64,000 bases of DNA, from NCBI GenBank assembly GCA_022775045.1, contig JALFLB010000057.1, forward strand, positions 1 to 64,000, read 5' to 3'. Below, one piece after another: positions 53,599-63,007 of this stretch. Each line of letters opens with the position of its first letter. The stretch's first letter is position 1. Below the pieces are notes generated by a model. That model did no database searches. It worked only from the letters and a program-made list of their open reading frames with translations, and had not been told where the DNA came from. The position numbers and the translations under genes are program-made. The stretch comes from Agathobacter sp. Lineage in GTDB: Bacteria; Bacillota; Clostridia; Lachnospirales; Lachnospiraceae.

Positions 53599-53635
53599 CA
53601 GCAGTCAGATTTGACAAAATCCGGCTGCTGTTTTT
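53599..53635 (+). terminator. Terminator after EIIC-EAL gene
   Basis: Stem CAGCAG (53599-53604)/CTGCTG (53625-53630) extended by T-G and C-G pairs, then TTTTT. It resembles 51366-51405 closely. Confidence 0.75.
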
Positions 53636-53659
53636 GTATATTTTTTTAAATAAAAACGC

Positions 53660-53688
53660 TTGTGAACAAACGGTTGCGCAGTTAAAAT
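53660..53688 (+). promoter_or_regulatory. Promoter of GH53 gene (repeat block copy 2)
   Basis: TTGTGA (53660-53665), 17-base spacer, TAAAAT (53683-53688), with the same spacer core as at 51431. Confidence 0.6.
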
Positions 53689-53725
53689 AAGATTGTAGAG
53701 TAACAATTGTAAATAAGGAGGTTTT

Positions 53726-55684
53726 ATGAGAAAAAAATTCATAAGTGTAATCATGGCATCGGTGTTGGGGGTGTCTTTGCTGATGGGATGCGGAAGCTAC
53801 AAGGCGGACCTGCCGACAGAACCAAAGGAAGCAGAAATTTTTGTGAAACCAGTGGAGAATCTGCCAGAGAATTTTATTAAGGGAATGGATATTTCTTCCG
53901 TTATTGCGGAGGAAGAGAGTGGAGTTGTGTACTACAACGAAGTGGGAGAGGAGGAAGATTTGTTCAAAATTCTTGCAGATTCCGGAATTAATTATATTCG
54001 TGTGCGTGTGTGGAATGATCCATATGATGAGGACGGAAATGGTTATGGTGGAGGAAACTGTGATGTTACAAAGGCAGCAACAATTGGAAAACGTGCAGAA
54101 AAGTATGGAATGAAACTTCTGGTGGATTTTCATTATTCTGATTTTTGGGCAGATCCGAATAAGCAGTACTGTCCGAAAGCATGGAAAGGAACAGAGCCTT
54201 CGAAGAAAGCGGAACTGCTCTATGACTATACAAAAGAGGCGCTTACAGAAATTATTAAGGGTGGAGCAGATGTTGGAATGGTACAAATTGGAAATGAGAT
54301 AAATCCGGGACTGTCAAGTGTGTATAGTGAGGCGGATATTATGGAGATGCTGAAAGCCGGAAGCAAGGCGGTCCGTGAGGTGGCAGAGAAGAAGCACAGA
54401 GATATTAAGATTGCGGTACATTATACAGAAATTGATAATTTTGATGATACCGTAAATCGTGCGCAAAAGCTGGAAGATTACGAAGTTGATTATGATGTGT
54501 TCGGTGTGTCTTATTATCCATTCTGGCATGGAACCATGGATAACATGACAGCGGTTTTATCGGAAATAAAAGAGCGGTTTGGGAAGGATACCTGTGTTCT
54601 TGAGACATCTTATCCGTATACAGGGGAGGATGGAGACACTTCTGCCAACAGCGTTACCGCTGAGGATTGTCTGGAGGATTATCCAGTCGGTGTGCAGGGA
54701 CAGGCAACCGCAGTACGTGATGTTATTGCCCATGCTTCGGATGCCGGTGCGCTTGGTGTATTTTACTGGGAAGGAGCATGGATTCCGGTTGGAAATGAGC
54801 ATGAGAGTAACAGCAAGATATGGGAGAAATATGGAAGTGGATGGGCAAGCAGTTATGCAGGAAGCTACGACCCGAAGGATGCCGGCAAATATTACGGTGG
54901 AAGTTCCTGGGACAATCAGGCATTTTTTGATTTTGAAGGGCATAAGTTGCCATCGCTTGATGTGTTCAAGTATGTGAACTATGGTGCAACCTGTGAACCC
55001 AAGGTGCTGGCATACCGAGAGATTAAGATTGAGTCGGCAATCAATGAACCCCTCGCAATGCCGGACACGGTGGAGGCAATTTACAACGATCCGTCCAAGA
55101 CGGATGGGGTTGCCGTGACGTGGGATGCAGACCAGTTGAATGCTGTGGATACAGCGAGAGCGGGAGAATACACAGTAGACGGAGTCACTGCAGATGGTAC
55201 AACGGTTACTGCGAGCATAAAAATTACCAATGTCAATTATATCAAAAATCCGAGCTTTGAGGACAAGGATGTTTCTATGTGGAAGGTGGAGTATCCGAAC
55301 GGCAATGCCTGTACGGATATCCAGACGAAAGCGGCAGACTGTATTTCCGGGGAAAATGCATTTCATTTCTACAGTGAGGCAGAGCAGGAGTTTACGGTTG
55401 AACAGACAATCACGAATCTGAAGAGTGGTAGTTATACCGCTACAGCCAATATGCAGGGCGGAGATGTGGGAGCTGATGCTGTGATCATGCTTTATGTTCA
55501 GGTTGGAGACAAACGCTACGAGTCAGAGCCTATTACACTTGATGGATGGGTAAACTGGAAAAAGCCGGTAATTACAGATATCCCCATAGCCGAGGGGGAT
55601 GAGATTCATGTCGGAGTATATGTCCGTTGTGCAGCAAAAGGCTGGGGTACGATGGATGATTTCGAGCTTTATTGCCAACAGTAG
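53726..55684 (+). CDS. GH53 endo-beta-1,4-galactanase lipoprotein
   Basis: 652 residues. Lipobox LLMGC (Cys near residue 22). The GH53 barrel (about 50-410) has RVRVWNDPYD, the acid/base Glu in IGNEINPG (about 190) and the nucleophile Glu in VLETSYPY (about 292). An Ig-like domain (about 430-500) and a C-terminal beta-sandwich (about 505-652; NPSFE, GWVNWKKP, DDFELY) resembling CBM61, a galactan-binding module, follow. It should cut pectic galactan side chains on the cell surface. AAGGAGG precedes the ATG. No galactoside transporter is adjacent. Confidence 0.92.
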   Translation: MRKKFISVIMASVLGVSLLMGCGSYKADLPTEPKEAEIFVKPVENLPENFIKGMDISSVIAEEESGVVYYNEVGEEEDLFKILADSGINYIRVRVWNDPYDEDGNGYGGGNCDVTKAATIGKRAEKYGMKLLVDFHYSDFWADPNKQYCPKAWKGTEPSKKAELLYDYTKEALTEIIKGGADVGMVQIGNEINPGLSSVYSEADIMEMLKAGSKAVREVAEKKHRDIKIAVHYTEIDNFDDTVNRAQKLEDYEVDYDVFGVSYYPFWHGTMDNMTAVLSEIKERFGKDTCVLETSYPYTGEDGDTSANSVTAEDCLEDYPVGVQGQATAVRDVIAHASDAGALGVFYWEGAWIPVGNEHESNSKIWEKYGSGWASSYAGSYDPKDAGKYYGGSSWDNQAFFDFEGHKLPSLDVFKYVNYGATCEPKVLAYREIKIESAINEPLAMPDTVEAIYNDPSKTDGVAVTWDADQLNAVDTARAGEYTVDGVTADGTTVTASIKITNVNYIKNPSFEDKDVSMWKVEYPNGNACTDIQTKAADCISGENAFHFYSEAEQEFTVEQTITNLKSGSYTATANMQGGDVGADAVIMLYVQVGDKRYESEPITLDGWVNWKKPVITDIPIAEGDEIHVGVYVRCAAKGWGTMDDFELYCQQ

Positions 55685-55757
55685 TGATTGACAATTTTTT
55701 GTCAAAGTGATACCATTGGACTATCTGATAACGTACATTTTTAGGAGGATTTATACG

Positions 55758-56561
55758 ATGAGTGAATTTAAGAATTTAACACTTGATGTAGCAGATGGAA
55801 TTGCTGTTCTTGCGATCTCGAGACCAGCAGCATTGAATGCATTAAACAGTGAGACTCTTGACGAGTTAAATGTTTGTCTCAACGAGATTGAAAAGAATGA
55901 TGACATCAAGGTTGTGATTCTTACCGGTGGTCCGGATAAGAAGGGAAATGAGTTCAAGTCATTTGTTGCCGGTGCTGATATTGCAGAGATGGTGAACTTT
56001 ACTGCTCCGGAAGCACGTGCATTCGGTATCAAGGCGTCTGAGCCGTTCTTCAAGCTGCAGAATATGCGTCAGGTTACAATCGCTGCAATCAATGGGTTTG
56101 CACTTGGTGGCGGATGTGAGATTGCTATGAGTTGTGATATCCGTATTGCAAGCGATAACGCAGTTTTTGGACAGCCTGAGTGTGGTCTTGGAATCATCCC
56201 TGGTTTCGGTGGAACCCAGAAGCTTGCTCGTCTGGTTGGTATGGGACGCGCAAAGGAAATGATCTTCACATGTGACAATATTGATGCCAATGAAGCATAC
56301 CGTATTGGTCTTGTCAATAAGGTTGTTCCAAAGGAAGAACTGATGGCTACTGCTAAGGCAATGGCTGCAAAGATTATTTCCAAGGGAAGCTACGCGGTAT
56401 CTGTTGCAAAGGCAGCAATCAACAATGGATATGATATGGATATCAAGAATGCGGTTGAGATGGAAGCAAATCTTTTTGGTGTTGTTAATGATACCAATGA
56501 TAAGAAGGAAGGCATGGGGGCTTTTCTGGAGAAGAGAGCTGCTAATCTTACCGACTTCTAG
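55758..56561 (+). CDS. Crotonase / short-chain enoyl-CoA hydratase
   Basis: 267 residues of the enoyl-CoA hydratase fold: oxyanion-hole segments SFVAGADIAEM and GFALGGGCEIAMSCD, and the catalytic Glu in GQPECGLGIIPGFGGTQ. The likely reaction is 3-hydroxybutyryl-CoA to crotonyl-CoA in butyrate formation. The other butyrate genes (thl, hbd, bcd-etf) are not in the window. TAGGAGGA precedes the start at 55758. Confidence 0.9.
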   Translation: MSEFKNLTLDVADGIAVLAISRPAALNALNSETLDELNVCLNEIEKNDDIKVVILTGGPDKKGNEFKSFVAGADIAEMVNFTAPEARAFGIKASEPFFKLQNMRQVTIAAINGFALGGGCEIAMSCDIRIASDNAVFGQPECGLGIIPGFGGTQKLARLVGMGRAKEMIFTCDNIDANEAYRIGLVNKVVPKEELMATAKAMAAKIISKGSYAVSVAKAAINNGYDMDIKNAVEMEANLFGVVNDTNDKKEGMGAFLEKRAANLTDF

Positions 56562-56590
56562 TCAGAAATTAAAGAATCGTAAATTAGAGA

Positions 56591-56622
56591 GGGCATCAGT
56601 TCTTGGAACCGATGCCCTTTTC
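56591..56622 (+). terminator. Terminator after crotonase gene
   Basis: Stem GGGCATC.GTTC/GAAC.GATGCCC (56591-56602/56606-56617) with one mismatch, followed by TTTT. Confidence 0.8.
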
Positions 56623-56643
56623 AAAAATAAAGGAGAGTAGAAT

Positions 56644-57951
56644 ATGTGGGCATATGAAAGCGTTTTTTATCAGATTTATCCGTTAGGATTTTGTGGGGCA
56701 CCGTTTGAGAACGACGGTGTGTTAGAGCATCGGATTGAAAAAGTCAACGACTGGATTCCTCATATTAAAAAACTGGGAGCAAATGCAATCTATTTTTCAC
56801 CATTGTTTGAGTCCGATACCCATGGTTACAATACCAGAGATTACACGAAGATTGACACTCGCCTGGGAACAAATGAGGATTTTGCAAAGGTATGTGAGAA
56901 TCTCCATAAAGAGGGAATTCGTGTGGTGCTGGATGGGGTGTTCAACCATGTGGGAAGAGGCTTCTGGGCTTTCGAGGATGTTGTTAAGAATCGTGAGAAT
57001 TCACCTTATGTCAGCTGGTTTTCTCGAATTGATTTTGGCGGCAATTCTAATTACAATGATGGTTTGTGGTATGAAGGCTGGGAGGGAAATTATGATCTGG
57101 TGAAGCTGAATCTGAGAAATGAGGATGTTATTCAGCATATCTTTTCTGCAATTCGCGGCTGGGTTGAAGAATTTGACATTGATGGGCTTCGTCTGGATGT
57201 GGCATATTGTCTGGACCATGATTTCGTGCGCAGGCTTAGAAAATTCTGTGATGAGTTAAAATTGGATTTTTTCCTTGTTGGAGAGACGTTACATGGGGAT
57301 TACAACCAGCTGATGAATGATGAAATGCTGCATTCTGTTACTAATTATGAGTGTTATAAGGGCTTATATTCCAGCTTTAATTCCATGAATATGTTTGAAA
57401 TTAATCACTCACTTCTGCGTCAGTTCGGACCAGAAAACTGGACATTGTACAAGGGAAAGCATCTTTTGTCTTTTGTAGATAATCACGATGTGACAAGAGT
57501 GGCATCGATTCTTACGAATAAGGCACATCTTCCGTTAATCTATGCCCTTGCGTTTGGAATGCCGGGTATTCCGTGCGTATATTATGGAAGCGAATGGGGA
57601 GCAGAAGGCAAAAAGGAGGATGGAGATCCAAGTCTTCGTCTTTCTTATGAGGCACCGCAGTGGAATGAACTGAGTGATTGGATTGCAAAGCTTTCTGAGG
57701 CAAAGAAGACATCAAAGGCGTTGCAATATGGTGGCTTTTCATCAATTGTGCTCACAAACGAACAATGTGTATTCTTGCGGGAATGTGACGGAGAGCGTGT
57801 TTACGTGACGATTAATGCGTCAGAACAACCGTTTTTTGCAGGATTTGATGCAGGATGCGGCGAGGCAACGGACCTGATTACAGGGGAGAAGATTTCTCTG
57901 AATGGAGGAATGGAGTTGCCTGGATACAGTGCCTTTTTCCTGCGAGCGTAG
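56644..57951 (+). CDS. GH13-family alpha-glucan/maltodextrin hydrolase
   Basis: 435 residues, no signal peptide, so cytosolic. GH13 motifs: DGVFNHVG (region I), GLRLDVAY with the nucleophile Asp (region II), FFLVGETLHG with the acid Glu (region III) and FVDNHDVTR (region IV). A C-terminal beta domain follows. The small size suggests a maltodextrin glucosidase or related enzyme. AAGGAGAGTAGAAT precedes the ATG. Confidence 0.9.
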   Translation: MWAYESVFYQIYPLGFCGAPFENDGVLEHRIEKVNDWIPHIKKLGANAIYFSPLFESDTHGYNTRDYTKIDTRLGTNEDFAKVCENLHKEGIRVVLDGVFNHVGRGFWAFEDVVKNRENSPYVSWFSRIDFGGNSNYNDGLWYEGWEGNYDLVKLNLRNEDVIQHIFSAIRGWVEEFDIDGLRLDVAYCLDHDFVRRLRKFCDELKLDFFLVGETLHGDYNQLMNDEMLHSVTNYECYKGLYSSFNSMNMFEINHSLLRQFGPENWTLYKGKHLLSFVDNHDVTRVASILTNKAHLPLIYALAFGMPGIPCVYYGSEWGAEGKKEDGDPSLRLSYEAPQWNELSDWIAKLSEAKKTSKALQYGGFSSIVLTNEQCVFLRECDGERVYVTINASEQPFFAGFDAGCGEATDLITGEKISLNGGMELPGYSAFFLRA

Positions 57952-57955
57952 TCCG

Positions 57956-59038
57956 ATGCTAAAGGATTTTGATTTATCCAGGATTGTGGAGCCACTTCAG
58001 GAGTGGTTTGGCGGTCATGCAAGGATTCTTCCGTGGAGGGAGAATCCTTGCGCTTATTATGTGTGGATCTCCGAAATTATGTTGCAGCAGACTCGGGTGG
58101 AAGCGGTAAAACCGTATTTCACACGGTTTGTAGAAGAACTTCCGGATGTGCGCTCTCTTGCAGAATGTTCCGAAGAACGTTACTTAAAACTCTGGGAAGG
58201 GCTGGGGTATTATAATAGAGTTCGCAACCTGAATGTTGCCGCGAAACAGATTATGGAAGATTATGATGGTGTGATTCCCAGTGAGTATGGGGAACTGTTG
58301 AAGTTGAAGGGGATCGGGAGCTATACAGCAGGTGCGATAGCATCTATTGCTTATAATCAGCCGATTCCCGCAGTTGATGGGAATGTCTTGCGGGTAATTT
58401 CCCGTGTTTGTGCGGATAATTCAGATATTATGAAGCAGTCAGTCCGCAAGAATATGGAAAATGAGCTGAAGAAATTGATGGAAAAACAGATTTCCCAAGG
58501 CCTTGTCCCACGTATCTTCAATCAGGCACTCATGGAGCTTGGGGCAATGGTTTGCGTGCCGAACGGAGAGCCACATTGCAGTGAATGTCCGTGGCGGGAA
58601 TTTTGTGAGGCACACTTGAAGGGGAAGACAGAGGAAATTCCGGTCCGAACGAAATCGAAGGGGCGGCGAAAGGAAGAGCGGACGGTTTTTGTTCTTCGAG
58701 ATGGGGATAAAGTTGCACTTCACAAGCGGGGACAAAAGGGGCTTTTGGCAGGGCTTTATGAATTGCCGAATTGTCTTGGAAAGTTGTCACAGGAGGAGGC
58801 CCTTGCCTATGTAAAAGAACTTGGGTATGCACCACTTCGTATTCGACCGCTTGCAGCTGCCAGACATATTTTTTCCCATGTGGAGTGGCAGATGATTGGA
58901 TATACAATACAGATAGAAGAACCAAAAGGAATGGAAGGCGATTGTCTGTTTGTGGATGCGCAGGACGCGAGAGAACACTATGCAGTGCCAAGTGCATTTT
59001 CCACATATTGGGATGCAATTGTGGAGGAGTTGGAGTAA
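57956..59038 (+). CDS. mutY: A/G-specific adenine glycosylase
   Basis: 360 residues. Helix-hairpin-helix and catalytic region (LKLKGIGSYTAGAIASIAYNQPIPAVDGNVLRV), the 4Fe-4S ligands in CVPNGEPHCSECPWREFC, and a NUDIX-like C-terminal domain (about 240-355) for reading 8-oxoG. It removes adenine mispaired with 8-oxoguanine. The start at 57956 lies four bases after the GH13 stop with only a weak ribosome binding site; translational coupling is likely. Confidence 0.93.
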   Translation: MLKDFDLSRIVEPLQEWFGGHARILPWRENPCAYYVWISEIMLQQTRVEAVKPYFTRFVEELPDVRSLAECSEERYLKLWEGLGYYNRVRNLNVAAKQIMEDYDGVIPSEYGELLKLKGIGSYTAGAIASIAYNQPIPAVDGNVLRVISRVCADNSDIMKQSVRKNMENELKKLMEKQISQGLVPRIFNQALMELGAMVCVPNGEPHCSECPWREFCEAHLKGKTEEIPVRTKSKGRRKEERTVFVLRDGDKVALHKRGQKGLLAGLYELPNCLGKLSQEEALAYVKELGYAPLRIRPLAAARHIFSHVEWQMIGYTIQIEEPKGMEGDCLFVDAQDAREHYAVPSAFSTYWDAIVEELE

Positions 59039-59053
59039 AGTGCATAAATGAGG

Positions 59054-59081
59054 AAAACCGGTGCTATAAAGCACCGGTTTT
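59054..59081 (+). terminator. Terminator after mutY
   Basis: 12-bp perfect stem AAAACCGGTGCT/AGCACCGGTTTT with an ATAA loop; T-run is short. Confidence 0.75.
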
Positions 59082-59360
59082 ATATGAAAAAGATTAGTAT
59101 GAGAAAGAAAAATCTATTTTAAGGAGTTCCTCGCGCCTGTCTGGTGCGAGGGGTATGAAAAAGAAAAAGTTTTTTCTTACTATGCTTGTAGTATAGAATG
59201 GAATTGTGAAATTGATATGTGGAGTTTATGAGATTTTTGTTAATAAAATATGAACAAATTGCTGGAAATAAAAAATTTGTTCGACTCCCGTTTTAAATCG
59301 TGTATAATAAGTAGGAAGATTAAGGAAATTATCCATTTCACAGAAGGGAATAGGGGATTT
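59082..59360 (+). promoter_or_regulatory. Upstream region of glf
   Basis: A GC-rich hairpin CTCGCGCC-TGTCT-GGTGCGAG lies near 59132-59152. A promoter TTCGAC (59280-59285), 17-base spacer, TATAAT (59303-59308) is 53 bases before glf. A 13-codon frame at 59155-59196 (MKKKKFFLTMLVV) has no support. Nothing else is seen. Confidence 0.55.
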
Positions 59361-60506
59361 ATGTACGATAGTATTATTGTAGGTGCTGGAATTGCAGGGG
59401 CAACAGTTGCGCGCAGACTGGCAGAGAAAAGTGATAAAAAAGTATTAGTTATTGAGCGAAGAAATCATATTGGTGGAAATTGTTATGATAAGCTGGATGA
59501 TTACGGAATTCTGATTCATGAGTATGGTCCTCATATTTTTCATACTCAGGATGAGGGGGTGCGTGAGTTCTTATCGCGTTTTACGGAATGGTATGATTTT
59601 GGGCATGAAGTTGTGGCCAAGGTTGGAGAACAGCTTATTCCGGTTCCGTTTAATCTGAACACATTGCATATGGTGTATGAGAAGGAAAAAGCAGATCATC
59701 TTGAGAAGAAGTTGTTGGAAGCATATGGGGAGGGAAGTCGTGTCCCGATTATGAGGCTTCGGGAGAATCCCGATGAGGAAGTGCGTGAGATTGCGGATTA
59801 TGTATATGAGAATATTTTTCTCTATTATACGATGAAGCAGTGGGGACAGAAGCCGGAGGAGATCAGCCCGGAGGTCACCGGGCGTGTACCGGTAGTCATT
59901 TCCCATGATAACCGTTATTTCAAGGATCGATATCAGGGTGTGCCGTTGCATGGTTTTACGCCGATGTTTGAGGCAATGCTTAATCATGGAAATATTGAAG
60001 TGTGGACCAATACTGATTGCAGCGATGTTCTTACCTTTGTGGATGGAAAAATCTATTTTGAGGGAGAAGAATTTCAGGGTGATTTGATATATACAGGTGC
60101 GATTGATGAATTGTTTGATTGCCGGTTCGGACATTTGCCGTACCGTTCTTTGGATTTCCGGTTTGAACATTTGAACCAGGATTCGTTTCAGAATCATAGT
60201 GTAGTCAATTATACAGTGAGCGAGGATTTTACAAGAATTACGGAATTTAAGTATCTGACAGGACAAAAGGATACAGAGGGAACAACCATTGTGCGGGAGT
60301 ATCCGTTTGCATATACAGGGGCAGAGGGAGAGATTCCTTATTATGCAATTCTGGAAGAGAAGAATGAGAGGCTGTATGAGAAATACCGGAAGCTCACAGA
60401 GGAGTATCCGCATTTTTATCTGCTTGGCAGACTGGCAGAATATAAATATTACAATATTGATGCAATGTGCCGTAAGGCACTGGATTTGGCGGAGGAGATA
60501 GGATGA
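59361..60506 (+). CDS. glf: UDP-galactopyranose mutase
   Basis: 381 residues with the FAD-binding start DSIIVGAGIAGATVARRLAEKS, the conserved NCYD, GPHIFHT and YTMKQWG motifs. It turns UDP-galactopyranose into UDP-galactofuranose for surface polysaccharide. GGGAATAGGGG precedes the ATG. It overlaps a glycosyltransferase by 4 bases. Confidence 0.95.
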   Translation: MYDSIIVGAGIAGATVARRLAEKSDKKVLVIERRNHIGGNCYDKLDDYGILIHEYGPHIFHTQDEGVREFLSRFTEWYDFGHEVVAKVGEQLIPVPFNLNTLHMVYEKEKADHLEKKLLEAYGEGSRVPIMRLRENPDEEVREIADYVYENIFLYYTMKQWGQKPEEISPEVTGRVPVVISHDNRYFKDRYQGVPLHGFTPMFEAMLNHGNIEVWTNTDCSDVLTFVDGKIYFEGEEFQGDLIYTGAIDELFDCRFGHLPYRSLDFRFEHLNQDSFQNHSVVNYTVSEDFTRITEFKYLTGQKDTEGTTIVREYPFAYTGAEGEIPYYAILEEKNERLYEKYRKLTEEYPHFYLLGRLAEYKYYNIDAMCRKALDLAEEIG

Positions 60507-61516
60507 AGTTACTGACATTTGCAATACCATGTTATAATTCACAGGATTATATGGAGCACTGCATTGAATCCATATTACCGGGCGGGGAAGATGTTGAAAT
60601 CTTGATTATTGATGATGGCTCGAAGGACCGCACGGCGGAGATTGCAGATGCTTATGCAGAGAAATATCCCACCATTGTGCGGGCAATCCATCAGAAAAAT
60701 GGTGGGCACGGTGAGGCTGTCAACGCGGGAATACGTAATGCAACCGGTTTGTACTTTAAAGTGGTGGATAGCGATGACTGGGTGGATGCGGACGCCTACA
60801 AAAAAATTCTGGATAAGCTAAGGGAACTTGCGGGCGGCAGTGTATCGCTGGATATGCTTCTTGCTAATTATGTTTATGAGAAGGAAGGTGCAAAGCATAA
60901 GCGCGTTATGCGTCAGACTGGGTTTCCTAAGAATCAGATTTTTACATGGAGTGATGTAAGGCATTTTCACAAAGGGCATTATATCCTGATGCATTCTGTT
61001 ATCTATCGGACAAAGCTTTTGCGGGAATGTGGATTGGAATTGCCGAAGCATACGTTCTATGTAGATAATATATATGTATACAAGCCGTTGCCATATGTGA
61101 GAACAATATATTATATGGATGTAGATTTTTATCGTTACTATATTGGAAGAGAGGATCAGTCCGTCAATGAAAAGGTAATGATCAGCAGGATTGATCAGCA
61201 GATTCGGGTTAATAAAATCATGGTTGATGATGTTGATCTTCATAAAGTTACAAATCTGAAGTGTCGCAAATATATGATTAATTATCTCGAAATTATTACG
61301 GTGGTGTCGACAGTTATGCTGCTTCGCTCCGGAACAGAGGAGAATTTGGAGAAGAAACGTGAACTCTGGAAATATATCAAGGATAAAGACATCAGCCTCT
61401 TCCACAGATTACGAAGGGGGATTATGGGACAAACCATGAACCTTCCGGGAAAGGGCGGCAGAAAGATTTCGGTTGCCGCTTATCGCTTGTCACAGAAGGT
61501 TGTTGGGTTTAACTAA
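60503..61516 (+). CDS. Glycosyltransferase family 2
   Basis: 337 residues with the GT-A start LLTFAIPCYNSQDYMEHCIESIL, IIDDGSKDRTAEIADAY and the metal-binding DSDDWVD. It overlaps glf (ATGA), so it is probably the galactofuranosyltransferase or a partner in the same surface polymer; this is inference. No membrane segment is clear, so it works on the inner face of the membrane. Confidence 0.9.
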   Translation: MKLLTFAIPCYNSQDYMEHCIESILPGGEDVEILIIDDGSKDRTAEIADAYAEKYPTIVRAIHQKNGGHGEAVNAGIRNATGLYFKVVDSDDWVDADAYKKILDKLRELAGGSVSLDMLLANYVYEKEGAKHKRVMRQTGFPKNQIFTWSDVRHFHKGHYILMHSVIYRTKLLRECGLELPKHTFYVDNIYVYKPLPYVRTIYYMDVDFYRYYIGREDQSVNEKVMISRIDQQIRVNKIMVDDVDLHKVTNLKCRKYMINYLEIITVVSTVMLLRSGTEENLEKKRELWKYIKDKDISLFHRLRRGIMGQTMNLPGKGGRKISVAAYRLSQKVVGFN

Positions 61517-61530
61517 TTACATATTTACTG

Positions 61531-61561
61531 TCTTGTCAGATGACAAGATATGTGCTATACT
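61531..61561 (+). promoter_or_regulatory. Promoter and palindromic operator of nadB-nadC
   Basis: TTGTCA (61533-61538), 17-base spacer, extended TGCTATACT (-10 at 61556-61561). A perfect palindrome TCTTGTCA-GA-TGACAAGA (61531-61548) covers the -35. A NAD-responsive repressor of the NiaR/NadR kind is the obvious candidate, unproven. Confidence 0.6.
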
Positions 61562-61594
61562 CCATGTCAAGTGTCATAAGACATGGAGTATTTT
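61558..61594 (+). terminator. Hairpin between glycosyltransferase and nadB
   Basis: 11-bp stem TACTCCATGTC (61558-61568)/GACATGGAGTA (61580-61590) followed by TTTT. It may end the glf transcript, or, as it overlaps the -10 box and contains TGTC/GACA repeats, serve as a second repressor site. Confidence 0.55.
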
Positions 61595-61619
61595 ACGTTG
61601 AAAAAGAGAAAGAAAGATA

Positions 61620-62969
61620 ATGATGAAGACGGATGTATTGATTGTCGGAAGCGGCTGTTCGGGTCTGTACTGTGCCTTGCAGCTTTCACGTGATAAAAAA
61701 ATTACGGTAATTACCAAATCGGATGTGACCAGCAGTGATTCCTATCTGGCACAGGGCGGAATCTGTATGCTGAAGAATGAGGCTGATTATGAGAACTATT
61801 TCGAGGATACCATGAAGGCCGGGCATTATGAGAATGATCGGGAGTCGGTGGAAATTATGATTCGTTCTTCCCAGGATGTGATTCATGATCTGATTGGGTA
61901 TGGAGCGGATTTTGCCCGGGATGAAAACGGTGAACTGGCATTTACCAGGGAGGCTGCTCATTCGGACAAGCGCATCCTGTTCCACGAGGATATTACAGGG
62001 GAAGAGATTACCAGCAAGCTTTTGGCGGCAGTTCGGAAATTGACCAATGTGATCATTTATGAGAACACAAAGATGCTGGATATCGTGACGGAAAACAATT
62101 GCTGTTACGGTGCTGTGGTTCGAAAAGAGGATGGAACAATTGAGACGATACAGGCAGATTATACCGTGTGGGCGTGTGGAGGCGTTGGAGGGCTATACCG
62201 GCATTCTACCAACTTCCGCCATTTAACAGGAGATGCTTTGGCGTTGTCGATCAAGCATGGAATCCGATTAAAAGATGTCAACTATGTGCAGATTCATCCG
62301 ACCACTTTTTATTCCAAGGACGAGGAGGATCGCAGCTTTCTGATTTCCGAGTCTGTCCGTGGAGAAGGCGCAAAACTTTATGATAAGAATATGAACCGTT
62401 TTGTCAATGAGCTTTTGCCGAGGGACCGTCTGACGGAAGAAATTTATAAACAGATGGAAAAGGATCAGACGGAGCATGTGTGGGAGGATCTTCGTCCGAT
62501 ACCGGAGGACGAGCTTCGGACACATTTTCCGAACATTGTGGAGCACTGCCGGCAGATGGGATATGATGTGACAAAAGAGTGCATTCCGGTGGTTCCGGCT
62601 CAGCACTATTTCATGGGAGGTGTGTGGGTAGACCACGAGAGTCATACCTCCATGGACCGCCTCTATGCAGTGGGTGAGACGGCCTGCAACGGGGTTCACG
62701 GAAAGAACCGCCTGGCCAGCAACTCTCTTCTGGAGAGCCTTGTCTTTGCAAAGCGGGCTGCAAAACAGATAGAAGATAATTATGAAAAGGCGCAGCCTGG
62801 TCAGGTATTTGATCAGCTCGTTATGGATGAATATAGAAATCAGGAAGAACTGGCCAGCTGTTACCATAAATATGTCCGGGATGCCATCATTGATGCAGAA
62901 CAAAGTATGGATCAGGAGCCGGAAATGACGGGACGGCGGAAAGCCGTGGTGGCATTTCGTAAGAAGTAA
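61620..62969 (+). CDS. nadB: L-aspartate oxidase
   Basis: 449 residues: FAD motif LIVGSGCSGLYCAL, AQGGICML, VWACGGVGGLYRHSTN, the HPTTFY active-site region and GVHGKNRLASNSLLESLVF. It oxidises aspartate to iminoaspartate, the first step of de novo NAD synthesis. The C-terminal helical domain is somewhat shorter than in the 540-residue E. coli enzyme. ATG 61620 or 61623 may be used. Followed 38 bases later by nadC. Confidence 0.94.
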   Translation: MMKTDVLIVGSGCSGLYCALQLSRDKKITVITKSDVTSSDSYLAQGGICMLKNEADYENYFEDTMKAGHYENDRESVEIMIRSSQDVIHDLIGYGADFARDENGELAFTREAAHSDKRILFHEDITGEEITSKLLAAVRKLTNVIIYENTKMLDIVTENNCCYGAVVRKEDGTIETIQADYTVWACGGVGGLYRHSTNFRHLTGDALALSIKHGIRLKDVNYVQIHPTTFYSKDEEDRSFLISESVRGEGAKLYDKNMNRFVNELLPRDRLTEEIYKQMEKDQTEHVWEDLRPIPEDELRTHFPNIVEHCRQMGYDVTKECIPVVPAQHYFMGGVWVDHESHTSMDRLYAVGETACNGVHGKNRLASNSLLESLVFAKRAAKQIEDNYEKAQPGQVFDQLVMDEYRNQEELASCYHKYVRDAIIDAEQSMDQEPEMTGRRKAVVAFRKK

Positions 62970-63007
62970 GAAGGTCTAAAATTTGAGGAAAAGAAGGAGA
63001 TAATGCA

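Noticed and set aside
59155-59196. 13-codon frame MKKKKFFLTMLVV before glf
   Set aside because: Resembles the start of a signal peptide but stops at once and no continuation is found in other frames.
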